From Rubrivivax sp. (GTDB lineage Bacteria; Pseudomonadota; Gammaproteobacteria; Burkholderiales; Burkholderiaceae_C), in the NCBI GenBank assembly GCA_026125665.1, contig JAHCKS010000038.1, positions 1 through 43,088 of the forward strand: DNA of 43,088 nucleotides, written 5' to 3'. Of this stretch, positions 6,738 to 17,812 are shown one piece after another (within the stretch, counting starts at the first letter, position 1; each line of letters begins with the position of its first letter). The notes beneath the pieces were generated by a model that saw only the letters and a program-made list of their open reading frames with translations, was not told the DNA's origin and made no database searches. The position numbers and the translations under genes are program-made.

Positions 6738-7949
6738 ATGCAAGTACTCATCACCCACAGCAGCCTGGCGCCCAGCCGGGTGCTGAACTTCTCGCGCTGG
6801 CAGCTGCTCGGCATCCTGTCGGCGGTGACGGTGCTCTTCCTGCTCGCCTCGGGCCTGATCTACCACTTCATCTTCCTGACCGCGGCACGCGAAGGCTGGC
6901 CGATCGTCAGCCAGGTCGTGCGCCTGGTCGTGCGCGACGAGATCGCGCAGCGCGACCGCTTCATGCGCGAGAACCTCGATGCCATCGCGCAGAAGGTCGG
7001 CGACATGCAGGCCAAGCTGGTGAAGCTGGAGGCGATGGGCGAGCGCGTCGTCGGCCTGGCCGGCGTGAAGGCCGAGGAGCTGAAGCCGCTGAAGCGCACC
7101 ACGTCGACCACGCCCCCGGCGGCCGGGGCGGCAGCGGGCGGCAGCGGCGGCCCCTACGTGCCGCTCGAACGGCCGTCGCTGGCCGAACTGCAGGACACCA
7201 TCGAGCAGCTGGGGCTGGCGGTGGACCAGAACACCGACATCTTCACGCTGATGGAGTCGCGCCTGCTCGAGTCGCGCCTGCAGGCACTGCTGGTGCCGAG
7301 CTCGCCGCCGGTCAACGTCACGGTCGGCTCGGGCTTCGGCATCCGACCCGACCCCTTCAACGGGCGGCCTTCGCTGCACACGGGGCTCGACTTCCCTGCC
7401 GAGGTCGGCACGCCGATCTACGCCGCCGCCGGCGGCCTCGTCACCGTGGCCGAGCGCCACCCGGCCTACGGCAACACGCTCGAGATCGACCACGGCAACG
7501 GCCTGGTCACGCGCTACGCCCACTGCGCCGGCTTCGAGGTCGAACGCGGCGCGCTGGTGAAGCGCGGCCAGCTCATCGCACGCGTGGGCAACACGGGCCG
7601 GTCGACCGGCCCGCACCTGCACTTCGAGGTGCTGGTTGAAGGCTCGCCGCAGAACCCGGCGCGTTTCCTCGCCGGCGGCGCTTCGGCAGGGCGCGAGTTC
7701 GCACGTCGGCCCCAGCCCGCCTCCGCCGTCGCCCAGGCGGCGCCGGTTGCCCAGGCCCCCCGCAGGCCGGCGGCCGCCGACGCAGCCCAAGGCGGCGCGC
7801 CGGTCCCGGCAGGGACGGCTCCCCCCAGGTCGGCAGCCGACACGCCGCCGCCTGCCGTGCCGGCCGCGCCGACGGCTGCGCCGCCGACACCCGCGCGCCC
7901 GCAGGCAGCCGCCACCACCGGTGGCGCCGAGGGCGTGACCAGTCGGTAA
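6738..7949 (+). CDS. Membrane-anchored M23 (LytM-type) peptidoglycan endopeptidase
   Basis: 403 residues. An N-terminal membrane helix (LLGILSAVTVLFLLASGLIYHFIFL, ~residues 22-48) puts the rest in the periplasm. A coiled-coil-like helical region (~60-110), a Gly/Pro linker and a second helical stretch lead to the M23 zinc peptidase domain (~residues 195-315). Zinc-binding and catalytic residues are visible in HTGLD (H214, D218) and HLHFE (H293, H295), so it should be active rather than a degenerate LytM activator. A ~85-residue Ala/Pro-rich tail follows. AAGGAG at 6725-6730, 7 nt before the ATG, fixes the start. The likely role is cleavage of peptide cross-links in the cell wall during growth. 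It is divergent from the dciA-like gene. Confidence 0.93.
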   Translation: MQVLITHSSLAPSRVLNFSRWQLLGILSAVTVLFLLASGLIYHFIFLTAAREGWPIVSQVVRLVVRDEIAQRDRFMRENLDAIAQKVGDMQAKLVKLEAMGERVVGLAGVKAEELKPLKRTTSTTPPAAGAAAGGSGGPYVPLERPSLAELQDTIEQLGLAVDQNTDIFTLMESRLLESRLQALLVPSSPPVNVTVGSGFGIRPDPFNGRPSLHTGLDFPAEVGTPIYAAAGGLVTVAERHPAYGNTLEIDHGNGLVTRYAHCAGFEVERGALVKRGQLIARVGNTGRSTGPHLHFEVLVEGSPQNPARFLAGGASAGREFARRPQPASAVAQAAPVAQAPRRPAAADAAQGGAPVPAGTAPPRSAADTPPPAVPAAPTAAPPTPARPQAAATTGGAEGVTSR

Positions 7950-8120
7950 CGGCTGATACGACTCACCGGCGCGCCGGGGCCCCGGAACGCGACAGAGGCA
8001 CGACACCGCGCCCTCGCCGCCAGGCACCATGTCGGCGGCAGGTGCGGCTCGGCCGTTGACCTGCGCGGGTCGGGAGCGCGGACGCAGTCGAAGCGTCGCG
8101 CGAGAACGGGGGTTCCTTTC

Positions 8121-9167
8121 GTGCGGTCGATCGATCGGTATCCGGAGCGTGCCACGCTGCTCCGGCGCCGCCACGTTGTCCGGTGGCTGGGCGTCGCCGG
8201 CGCCGGCGCTCGGCTGGTCGCAGGCGCCGACGCCCGGGCGGCCGGAGCCAGCGGCGAGGTGCGTCCTGCCACCCCAGGACCATCGTCGCCCACGATGCCG
8301 GCGCCCGCCAGCCGCCACTTCACCACCTCCGACGGCGTGCGTCTGCACTACCTCGAAGCCGGCCCGGCACGGCCCGCCGCCGGCGGACCAACCCTCGTGC
8401 TCGTGCCCGGCTGGACGATGCCGGCCTGGGTCTGGCAACCGCAGATCGAGCACTTCGCACCGCACCTGCGCGTGCTGGCGCTGGACCCGCGCGGCCAGGG
8501 CCGCTCGGCCATCGCCGACTCGGGCTACGACTACACGCGCCGCGGCGCCGACATCGGCGAGTTGCTGGCGGCCGCGCTTTGCGAGGCCCCGGTGGTGCTC
8601 GTCGGCTGGTCGCTCGGCGTGCTGGAAAGCCTGCAGTACCTGCACGACGCGCGGCAGGCGGCGGCATCGACGCCCGTGCGCGGCCTCGTGCTGGTGGACA
8701 ACTCGGTCGGTGTCGGCGACCCACCCTCCGGCGACCCGACCTTCTTCACGCGCCTGCGCGGCAAGCGCCGCGAAACGGTCACCGCCTTCGTCTCCTCGAT
8801 GTTCAAGCGCGCGCCGGATCCGGCGTGGCAGCGCGCGCTCGTCGACGCCGCACTGCGCGTGCCGCTGCAGGCCTCGATCGACCTGCTGCGCCAGCCGCGC
8901 CCGCGCGAGTTCTGGCGGGATGCGCTGCTCGCCACGCCCGAGCCGGTGCTCTACGCCTACACACCGAAGTTCGCACAACAAGGCGAGATCGTGAAGGCGC
9001 GTCGCGCCGACGTCCAGACGCAGCTCTTTGCCGACGCCGGGCACGCGCTGTTCGTCGACGAGGCCGCCGCGTTCAACGAACTGCTCGAACGCTTCGTCGC
9101 GCGGGTCGCGGCGGGCGCGGCGGGCGCGGCAACAGCGGCCACGGCGCCGGCGGGAGCGTCGCGATGA
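8121..9167 (+). CDS. Alpha/beta-fold hydrolase
   Basis: Alpha/beta hydrolase of the proline iminopeptidase/haloalkane-dehalogenase-like type. It has the oxyanion strand LVLVPGWTMPAW, a DPRGQGRS motif after strand 4, the nucleophile elbow GWSLG (Ser164) and the catalytic histidine in AGHALF (H308). The acid is probably the aspartate in the VDNSVGVGDPP region or nearby. From the GTG at 8121, with a GGGGG stretch 8 nt upstream, the N-terminus contains LLRRRHVVRWLGVAGAGARL, which resembles a weak Tat signal. An internal ATG at 8295 (MPAPASRHFTTSDG) would instead give a cytoplasmic enzyme. The stop overlaps the next gene's start by ATGA, indicating translational coupling with the spermidine-synthase-like gene. 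Substrate unknown. Confidence 0.85.
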   Translation: MRSIDRYPERATLLRRRHVVRWLGVAGAGARLVAGADARAAGASGEVRPATPGPSSPTMPAPASRHFTTSDGVRLHYLEAGPARPAAGGPTLVLVPGWTMPAWVWQPQIEHFAPHLRVLALDPRGQGRSAIADSGYDYTRRGADIGELLAAALCEAPVVLVGWSLGVLESLQYLHDARQAAASTPVRGLVLVDNSVGVGDPPSGDPTFFTRLRGKRRETVTAFVSSMFKRAPDPAWQRALVDAALRVPLQASIDLLRQPRPREFWRDALLATPEPVLYAYTPKFAQQGEIVKARRADVQTQLFADAGHALFVDEAAAFNELLERFVARVAAGAAGAATAATAPAGASR

Positions 9168-11695
9168 ACGGGCCCGGCCCAGCCGCCGCACCGGTGCTGC
9201 CGGCAGCGATTGCACGGCCGCAGCTGCTGCCGCTGTTCCTCGTGGCGCTGGCTTCGGTCGGCTACGAGATCGCGCTCACGCGCTGGTTCGCCATCGTCAG
9301 CTGGTCGGAGTACGGCTACTGGGTGATCTCGATCACGATGGTGGGCATCGCCGCCAGCGGCGTCGTGCTGAACCTCGCCAAGGACTGGCTGCTGGCGCGC
9401 CCCGGGCGCGCGGCGGCGGTGCTGGCCGCCGGGCCGGCGCTGCTCGTCGCCGCGCTGGCCGGCGGCACGGCGGCGCTCGGGACGATCGAGTTCAACCCGC
9501 TCGCGCTGCAGAACCACGCCACGATGGCGGCACAGCTGGCGCGCATCGCCGCCTACTACGCGGCGCTGTTCCCGTTCTTCTTCCTGAGCGGCGCCTTCAT
9601 CGGCCTGTACTTCGTCGCCTACGACGCCGACATCCCGCGCATCTATGCCGCCGACCTCGTCGGCGCCGGGGCCGCCGGCGGCGTGGTCGTGCTGCTGATG
9701 TTCGTGTTGCACCCCGCGCACCTGCCGCTGGTGCTGCTGCCGGCGCTGCTGACGGCGGGCTGGCTGCTGCAGCCGGCGGCCGCGGCGCGCCTGGCGCTTG
9801 CCGCGCTCACCGTCGTCGCCGCGGCGGTGATGGCGGTGTCGGCGCGCGCCGACTACAACGAGTACAAGGCCGTCGCCGCGCCGCTGCGCGTCGAGGGCAA
9901 CCAGCGCCTGCTGACGCTGCACTCGCCGCGCGGCCTGTTCGAGGTGCTCGACAACTTCACCGAGCGCCTCGACGTCGACCTGTCGAACAACGAGGCGATG
10001 CTCGGCGGCGCCGAGCCGATCGCCACCTACGGCCTGTACGTCGACGGCAACCGCGTCACGTCGCTGCCGAAGCAGCCGCCGGGCCGCCTGGCCTACCTGA
10101 ACGCGGCGCTCGACTCGCTGCCCTACCAGCTGCTGCACGCGGCCACCACGCCGCCGACGCCGATCTCGACGCTGCTCGTCGGCAGCCGCGGCGGCTTCCG
10201 CATCGACGAGGCGGCACAGCTGGGCGCCGGGCGCGTCGTCGCGCTCGAACCCGAGCCGGTGCTGCACGCGCTCGTCGGCCGCTATCGGCCCGATCTTCGC
10301 CCCGATCTGCAGCGCGATGCGCGCCTGCTCCAGGCAGCCCCCTCCGCCTACCTGCGCACGCGCCCCACGGGCGCGACCTTCGATGTCGTCGACATCGCCC
10401 CCGACTACTTCGGCAGCAGCGACATCGCCAAGTACTCCTTCACCGTCGAAGGCCTGGCCGCGTACCACGCCGCGCTGTCGCCTCACGGCATGATGTCGCT
10501 GCCGGTGTCGATCCGCGAGTTCACCGTCTACGCGGTGAAGCTCGTGCTCACGGCGCGCGAGGCGCTGCGTGCCGCCGGCGTGGCCGACCCGGCGCGCCAC
10601 ATCGTCGTCGTGCGCTCGGCGTGGAACGCGCGCATCCTGGTGGCCAGGCAGCCGTTCGATGCCGTCACGCTCGCGGCCGTGCGCCGGCTGGCCGACGAGC
10701 GCTCGTTCGACGTTGCCTACCTCGCCGGCACGGACCTCGCCGGCGCGAGGATCTGGAACGACCTGCCGCCGGTGTCGTTCGAGGCGGTCGGTGGCGCCGG
10801 TGCAGGCGGCGGACGCCAGGACACGCGGCAGGATGCTCTCGCCGCCGAGATCCGCGCCCACGTGCTGCCCGGCGGCCAGGCCTGGCCGGGCACCGTCGAC
10901 CTCAGCCCGGCCACGACCGACCGCCCCCACTTCTACGCTGTGCTGCGCCTGAGCGCGCTGGCGCCGATCCTGGAGCGCATCGACCTCGTGCCGCGCGAGG
11001 AGATCGGCGCGCTCGTCAGCCTGGCGGTGCTGGCGCAGTCCGTCGTCATCGCGCTGCTCGTCCTGGCGCTCCCGCTGTTCCGCCCGCGCACGATGCGCGT
11101 GCACCTCGCCGTCGTCGGCCGCTCGATCGTCTACTTCGCGGGGCTCGGCCTGGGCTTCCTGTTCATCGAGATCTACCTCATCGAGAAGGCCACCTTCTTC
11201 CTCAACGACCGCACGCTCGGCTTCTCGCTCGCGCTGGCGGCGATGCTCATCTTCAGCGGCCTGGGCAGCTGGCTCAGCGGCCGCTTCACGGCCGAGGTTG
11301 AACAGACGCGGCGCGGCCTTGGCGCCGCGTGCCTCGTGATCCTCGCCTGGTGCGCGCTGGCCTGGCTGCTCGCCGACCGGCTGCTGCCGCTCGGCCTCGC
11401 GCTGCCGCTGGCCTTGCGCATCGCGCTGCTGCTCGTGGTGATCGCACCGGTGGGCATTGCGCTCGGCTTCCCGTTCGCCTGCGGCCTGTCGGTGCTGCGC
11501 GCGCACCCGCACTTCGTGCCCTGGGCCTGGAGCCTGAACGGTGCGTTTTCGGTCGTCGCCTCGCCGCTGGCGCACCTCGTCGCGACGGGCCACGGCAACC
11601 GCGTGCTCGTCGCCGCCGCGCTGGTGCTGTACGGCCTGGTCTGGTTGCGGTTGCCACTCGCGCGGGCACCGCGCGCCGCGCTGGCCGGCGCGTGA
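9164..11695 (+). CDS. Polytopic membrane protein with spermidine-synthase-like (Rossmann) core
   Basis: 843 residues in three parts. Residues ~15-230 hold about seven transmembrane helices (PLFLVALASVGYEIALTRWF onward). Residues ~240-610 form a soluble domain with a nucleotide-fold pattern: LLVGSRGGFRIDEAA (glycine loop from G340), VVALEPEP (E362) and FDVVDIAPDYFG (D410). Residues ~620-840 are another set of about six helices. This layout matches membrane-embedded spermidine-synthase-like proteins of bacteria. The canonical GGGDGG loop reads GSRGG here and the catalytic Asp-x-x-Asp motif reads DIAPD, so ordinary aminopropyl transfer is doubtful. The start ATG overlaps the stop of the hydrolase gene and the stop lies 58 nt before the methyltransferase-like gene. 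Function unknown. Confidence 0.85.
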   Translation: MNGPGPAAAPVLPAAIARPQLLPLFLVALASVGYEIALTRWFAIVSWSEYGYWVISITMVGIAASGVVLNLAKDWLLARPGRAAAVLAAGPALLVAALAGGTAALGTIEFNPLALQNHATMAAQLARIAAYYAALFPFFFLSGAFIGLYFVAYDADIPRIYAADLVGAGAAGGVVVLLMFVLHPAHLPLVLLPALLTAGWLLQPAAAARLALAALTVVAAAVMAVSARADYNEYKAVAAPLRVEGNQRLLTLHSPRGLFEVLDNFTERLDVDLSNNEAMLGGAEPIATYGLYVDGNRVTSLPKQPPGRLAYLNAALDSLPYQLLHAATTPPTPISTLLVGSRGGFRIDEAAQLGAGRVVALEPEPVLHALVGRYRPDLRPDLQRDARLLQAAPSAYLRTRPTGATFDVVDIAPDYFGSSDIAKYSFTVEGLAAYHAALSPHGMMSLPVSIREFTVYAVKLVLTAREALRAAGVADPARHIVVVRSAWNARILVARQPFDAVTLAAVRRLADERSFDVAYLAGTDLAGARIWNDLPPVSFEAVGGAGAGGGRQDTRQDALAAEIRAHVLPGGQAWPGTVDLSPATTDRPHFYAVLRLSALAPILERIDLVPREEIGALVSLAVLAQSVVIALLVLALPLFRPRTMRVHLAVVGRSIVYFAGLGLGFLFIEIYLIEKATFFLNDRTLGFSLALAAMLIFSGLGSWLSGRFTAEVEQTRRGLGAACLVILAWCALAWLLADRLLPLGLALPLALRIALLLVVIAPVGIALGFPFACGLSVLRAHPHFVPWAWSLNGAFSVVASPLAHLVATGHGNRVLVAAALVLYGLVWLRLPLARAPRAALAGA

Positions 11696-11753
11696 GCCCT
11701 TTGCGTTCGTTCCGCCCGCCCCTTCCTCGACCCACCCCCTGCAAGGAGAGATG

Positions 11754-12650
11754 ATGTTCCGCCGCACCTTCAGCGCCGCGCTGCTGGCCCCGCTGGCCGC
11801 TTCGCTGCCTTCCGGCGCCCGCGCCTCCACCCAGCCTGCCGCCACCCCGAGCACCGGGCCGGCGCGCTGGACGCGCGAGGCCTACATCGCCGCGATGCAG
11901 GCGAGCGGCCGGCCGCACGACAACATCACCCCCGCCACGTTCGACGGCATCCAGCGGCGCAAGGAAGCGGCGCTGAAGAACATCGAGCGCTACCTCGCGC
12001 AGCGGTTCGGCCAGGCCGACCCGGCGGTGCTGAGGGCCTTCGCCGAGCTGCCGCGCGAGTACTACCACTACCACTACGCCGACAAACGCCCGCTCGGCGC
12101 CGAAGCCTACGAGGCCGAGGCCAAGCCGTGGGCCATCGGCTACGGCTCGGCGCTGTCGGACTACCTCGGGCAGGCCTACATGACGCAGGCCGCGGCGCCC
12201 AAGGCCACCGACACGGTGCTCGAGATCGGCACCGGCTCGGGCTTCCAGAGCTCGCTGCTGTCGCGCATCGTCACCAAGGTGCACTCGATCGAGATCATCG
12301 AGCCGCTGGGCAAGGCGGTGGCGAACATCTACAAGCCGCTCGGCATCACGAACGTCGCCACGCGCGTGGGCGACGGCTTCTTCGGCTGGCCCGAGGTGGA
12401 AGGCGGCTTCGACATCATCATCGTCACCTGCGCCGCGCAGTACGTGCCGCCGGCGCTGTTCAAGCAGCTGAAGCCGGGCGGGCGGCTGCTGATCCCGATC
12501 GGCCAGCCGTTCAAGCGCGGGCAGTTCCTCTTCGTCTACGGCAAGGACGCCGAGGGCAAGGTGACTTCGCGCAAGGACGTGGGCGTGTTCTTCATCCCGA
12601 TGACCGGCACGATGATGAAGGGCGGCGCGGGCAGCGAAGGGCGCAGCTGA
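11754..12650 (+). CDS. Secreted protein-L-isoaspartate O-methyltransferase-like protein
   Basis: 298 residues beginning with a signal peptide (MFRRTFSAALLAPLAASLPSGARA). The mature part resembles PCMT: a pre-domain (LPREYYHYHYADKRPLG), the region KPWAIGYGSALSDYLGQAYM corresponding to the PIGxGQTIS-type motif of the family, SAM motif I VLEIGTGSGFQ (from V155), motif II with IEIIEPLG, and LKPGGRLLIPIG. PCMT repairs isoaspartyl damage using SAM. SAM is cytoplasmic, so a predicted exported enzyme is odd. Tandem ATGs lie at 11751 and 11754; AAGGAG at 11743-11748 favours the second with 5-nt spacing. Context with the spermidine-synthase-like gene suggests a shared pathway. Export is inferred from sequence only. 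Confidence 0.85.
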   Translation: MFRRTFSAALLAPLAASLPSGARASTQPAATPSTGPARWTREAYIAAMQASGRPHDNITPATFDGIQRRKEAALKNIERYLAQRFGQADPAVLRAFAELPREYYHYHYADKRPLGAEAYEAEAKPWAIGYGSALSDYLGQAYMTQAAAPKATDTVLEIGTGSGFQSSLLSRIVTKVHSIEIIEPLGKAVANIYKPLGITNVATRVGDGFFGWPEVEGGFDIIIVTCAAQYVPPALFKQLKPGGRLLIPIGQPFKRGQFLFVYGKDAEGKVTSRKDVGVFFIPMTGTMMKGGAGSEGRS

Positions 12651-12692
12651 GGGGCCAGGGCAGCGCGGGCACCCGCGCCGGCCGGGGCGCCG

Positions 12693-14327
12693 CTATTCGG
12701 CCGCCGCCGTCTGCGCTCCGGGCTCCGGCAACGGCATGGGCGGCCGCGCGGCACGCGCCATGCCCTGCCCGCGCGAGAGCGACAGCGCCAGCAGGCGCGT
12801 CAGGGCCGCGCGGTGCTCTTCGGCGCCGAGGTTCCAGTTGGGCAGCGACTGCGCCGGATCGGCCGGGTCGAGGTACTGCCCGTCCTTGCGAATCTCGTAG
12901 TGCAGGTGCGGCCCCGTCGACCGGCCGGTCGACCCGACCTGGCCGATCTCCTGGCCGCGCTCGACCCGTGCCCCTTCGTGCACGCCGGGCGCGAAGGCGG
13001 ACAGGTGCGCGTAGTAGGTGGTGACGCCGCCGCCGTGGTCGACGACGACGAGGTTGCCGTAGCCGCCGTTCGGCCCGGCATGCGCGACGGTGCCTTCGGC
13101 CACCGTCACCACCGCCGTGCCCTTCGGGGCCACGTAGTCGATGCCCTGGTGCTGGCCGCGCGTGCGGAAGCTGCGGATCACGACGCGCGGCTTGCCGCCG
13201 GGGGTCTTGGGCTGCGTGAGCACGCGCTTGCGCACGATGACGGTGGCAAAGCCGACGCCGCGCGAGATGCGCCGGTAGTCCACCGGCGACTGCCACAGCA
13301 CGCGCTCGTGATCGCCGCCGCTCGCGCTGACGAAGCCGCCGGGGCCCTCGTCGCGATCGACCCACAGCGCGCTGTCGATGGCCTCGCCGCTCGTCTCGTC
13401 GACCAGTTCCACCGCCTCCAGCCCGCCGCCCTCGCCTTGCCAGACCAGCCGCACCCAGGCCGACTCGCTGACCGTCGGCGACTGCTTCTTCATCTGCCGC
13501 ACGAGCAGCGAGATGTCGCGCTGCCAGCGCTGCGCAAGCGACTCGGGCCAATCGCCCGCGAGCACGTGGCCCACGGGGAGCCAGGTCTCGTGCCTGCCGT
13601 CCGGGGGTTCCACCATCTCGTGCCAACTGGCCGCTGCGGCCCCACCGGGCCCCGTTCGGCTGACCAGCATGAGCCGGCGTGGCGCCTCGGCATCCGCGGC
13701 CGGCGGCGGCACGAGCAGGATCGACTCGATGCGCTCGGCCGGCGTTCGCACCGACGCAAAAGGCACGCACGGCGCGGCGGGGCGCCCGGCATCGCCGTGG
13801 GAACCTTCGGCAGGTTGCGCATCGGGTCGGTCAAGATGGGCAGCGGCGCCATCGTCGGGCATGTCCGTGGCGGCTGCCGCATGCGGGGTGGCGAACGGGT
13901 CCGCCACAGCGGCGGGGATGACCGCGGCCACCGGCACGATCGCGGCCGCCGGCGTGCGCCAGGCCGGATCCGCCAGCTGGCCGGAGAGCCAGTCGCCATG
14001 CCTGGCATCGAGGCATCCGTGGGTCAGAAGCGCCGTCGGCGGCGCGGGCACGGCGTCCAGGCCGACGGCCACGTTCCTGGAGGCGACCGGCCGCTTCGGT
14101 GCCGAGGGGCGCGAGGGGCGGCCTGCAGCAGTCTTCTTCTTTCCAGAAGCCACGGCAGTCTTCGCCGCCGCCTTGGGCGAAGCCGCGGCGGGCTGGGCGC
14201 GGGCTGGCGCAGGCCAGTTCGTGCCGACCGCAAGCACCAGGGCCGCGGCCGCGGCGACAAGCCCGACGCGCTGACGCGGGCCCGGTCCCGGTCCCGGTGC
14301 CGAGTGTCGGCCTGCAAAGTGACTCAT
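12693..14327 (-). CDS. Secreted M23 family metallopeptidase
   Basis: 544-residue cell-wall endopeptidase of the NlpD/MepM-like class. It has an N-terminal signal or anchor (RVGLVAAAAALVLAVGTNWP) and a Lys/Ala/Pro-rich linker. A ~200-residue region follows that resembles the pre-peptidase domains of such enzymes (ERIESILLVPPP, then WQRDISLLVRQMKKQS). The M23 domain (~385-500) carries HQGID (H393, D397) and HLHYE (H474, H476). The ATG at 14327 is set by AAGGAG 4 nt upstream; longer upstream frames are open only because of high GC. The product probably cleaves peptidoglycan cross-links. The gene runs convergent to the methyltransferase-like gene (42-nt gap) and divergent from secA. It is the second M23 enzyme in the window, with little similarity to the first outside the catalytic domain. 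Confidence 0.93.
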   Translation of the reverse strand: MSHFAGRHSAPGPGPGPRQRVGLVAAAAALVLAVGTNWPAPARAQPAAASPKAAAKTAVASGKKKTAAGRPSRPSAPKRPVASRNVAVGLDAVPAPPTALLTHGCLDARHGDWLSGQLADPAWRTPAAAIVPVAAVIPAAVADPFATPHAAAATDMPDDGAAAHLDRPDAQPAEGSHGDAGRPAAPCVPFASVRTPAERIESILLVPPPAADAEAPRRLMLVSRTGPGGAAAASWHEMVEPPDGRHETWLPVGHVLAGDWPESLAQRWQRDISLLVRQMKKQSPTVSESAWVRLVWQGEGGGLEAVELVDETSGEAIDSALWVDRDEGPGGFVSASGGDHERVLWQSPVDYRRISRGVGFATVIVRKRVLTQPKTPGGKPRVVIRSFRTRGQHQGIDYVAPKGTAVVTVAEGTVAHAGPNGGYGNLVVVDHGGGVTTYYAHLSAFAPGVHEGARVERGQEIGQVGSTGRSTGPHLHYEIRKDGQYLDPADPAQSLPNWNLGAEEHRAALTRLLALSLSRGQGMARAARPPMPLPEPGAQTAAAE

Positions 14328-14845
14328 CGGGCTCCTTCTTCTTCGCGGCCCCGCGCCAGATGAGCGAGACGTGCTCACGAGCGACATCCCGCGCCGGGTC
14401 GTGGTTCCCTCCGGCTCCCTTCGCGTCGCCGGCCCGGCGGGGGAGTCCCCGGCGGGCCCCGGCAGATCTTGCGCCTGCCTCGGCCGGTGCCATGTGGCGA
14501 GCTGCAGCTTCGCGGCGAAGCCGCCGGCGCCCAGCCTTGCCACCGCCTGGGCCAAGCCGGCGCAGTATCGCGGCGCGGCCCGCCGGGCGATGATAGTGGA
14601 TGCCCCGAGGGCCGCCGTCCCTGCGCGGTGAGCGCTGGTAAACTCGCGGCCCGCCTCGGCCGGAGTGTTGCGGCATGGCCACGTGGCCGCCAGCGCCGGC
14701 AGTCGCATCCGCCGCAGCACGACCTCGAGCCCGTGTACCCGCAGGCGGCGTCGCACCCATTGCACGGCCACCCCGAGCGCCCCCTGCAACCCCGGCGTCG
14801 CGCGACCCGATCACCGGCGCCGGCCTCAAGCCCCGTCGACCCCGC
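14328..14845. other. Divergent 518-bp spacer between M23 gene and secA
   Basis: No gene is supported here on either strand; open frames lack ribosome sites and family features. It holds GC-rich inverted repeats, including GCTTCGCGGCGAAGC near 14506 and GGGGGAGTCCCC-type repeats near 14440. It also holds a possible minus-strand -10 (TATCAT, complement of 14590-14595) and an extended -10 for secA (14636-14644). Confidence 0.5.
14636..14644 (+). promoter_or_regulatory. Extended -10 candidate for secA
   Basis: TGGTAAACT, an extended -10 (TGn-TAAACT), lies about 200 bp upstream of the secA start within an otherwise very GC-rich spacer. No -35 match is evident, which extended -10 promoters can tolerate. 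A ~195-nt leader would result, which leaves room for post-transcriptional control of secA as known in E. coli. Confidence 0.35.
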
Positions 14846-17638
<2,793 letters not shown>

Positions 17639-17703
17639 GCGGCCGGCGGCCGGGCGCCCTGACTCCTGCCGCCGACGGCCGAAAGCCCTGGCTTTCGACA
17701 AAG

Positions 17704-17733
17704 AGGCCCCGGGGCTCGCGCCCCGGGGCCTCG
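17704..17733. terminator. Strong bidirectional hairpin between secA and the subtilase gene
   Basis: Perfect 13-bp stem GAGGCCCCGGGGC / GCCCCGGGGCCTC with a TCGC loop, 65 nt past the secA stop and 80 nt past the stop of the convergent protease gene. On the plus strand it is followed by GCTTCACTTCGTT and on the minus strand by TTTGTCG, giving weak T-rich tails on both sides. Confidence 0.7.
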
Positions 17734-17812
17734 CTTCACTTCGTTCGTCTCGCGCGCCGCCGTCTCGGCGGATAGCGGGCGTGCCGGACAGGCACGCGCC
17801 GCGCCTTCCTGC

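Noticed and set aside
8041-8065. TTGACC at 8056 as a -35 box for the hydrolase gene
   Set aside because: No acceptable -10 follows at 16-18 bp; surrounding sequence is all GC-rich.
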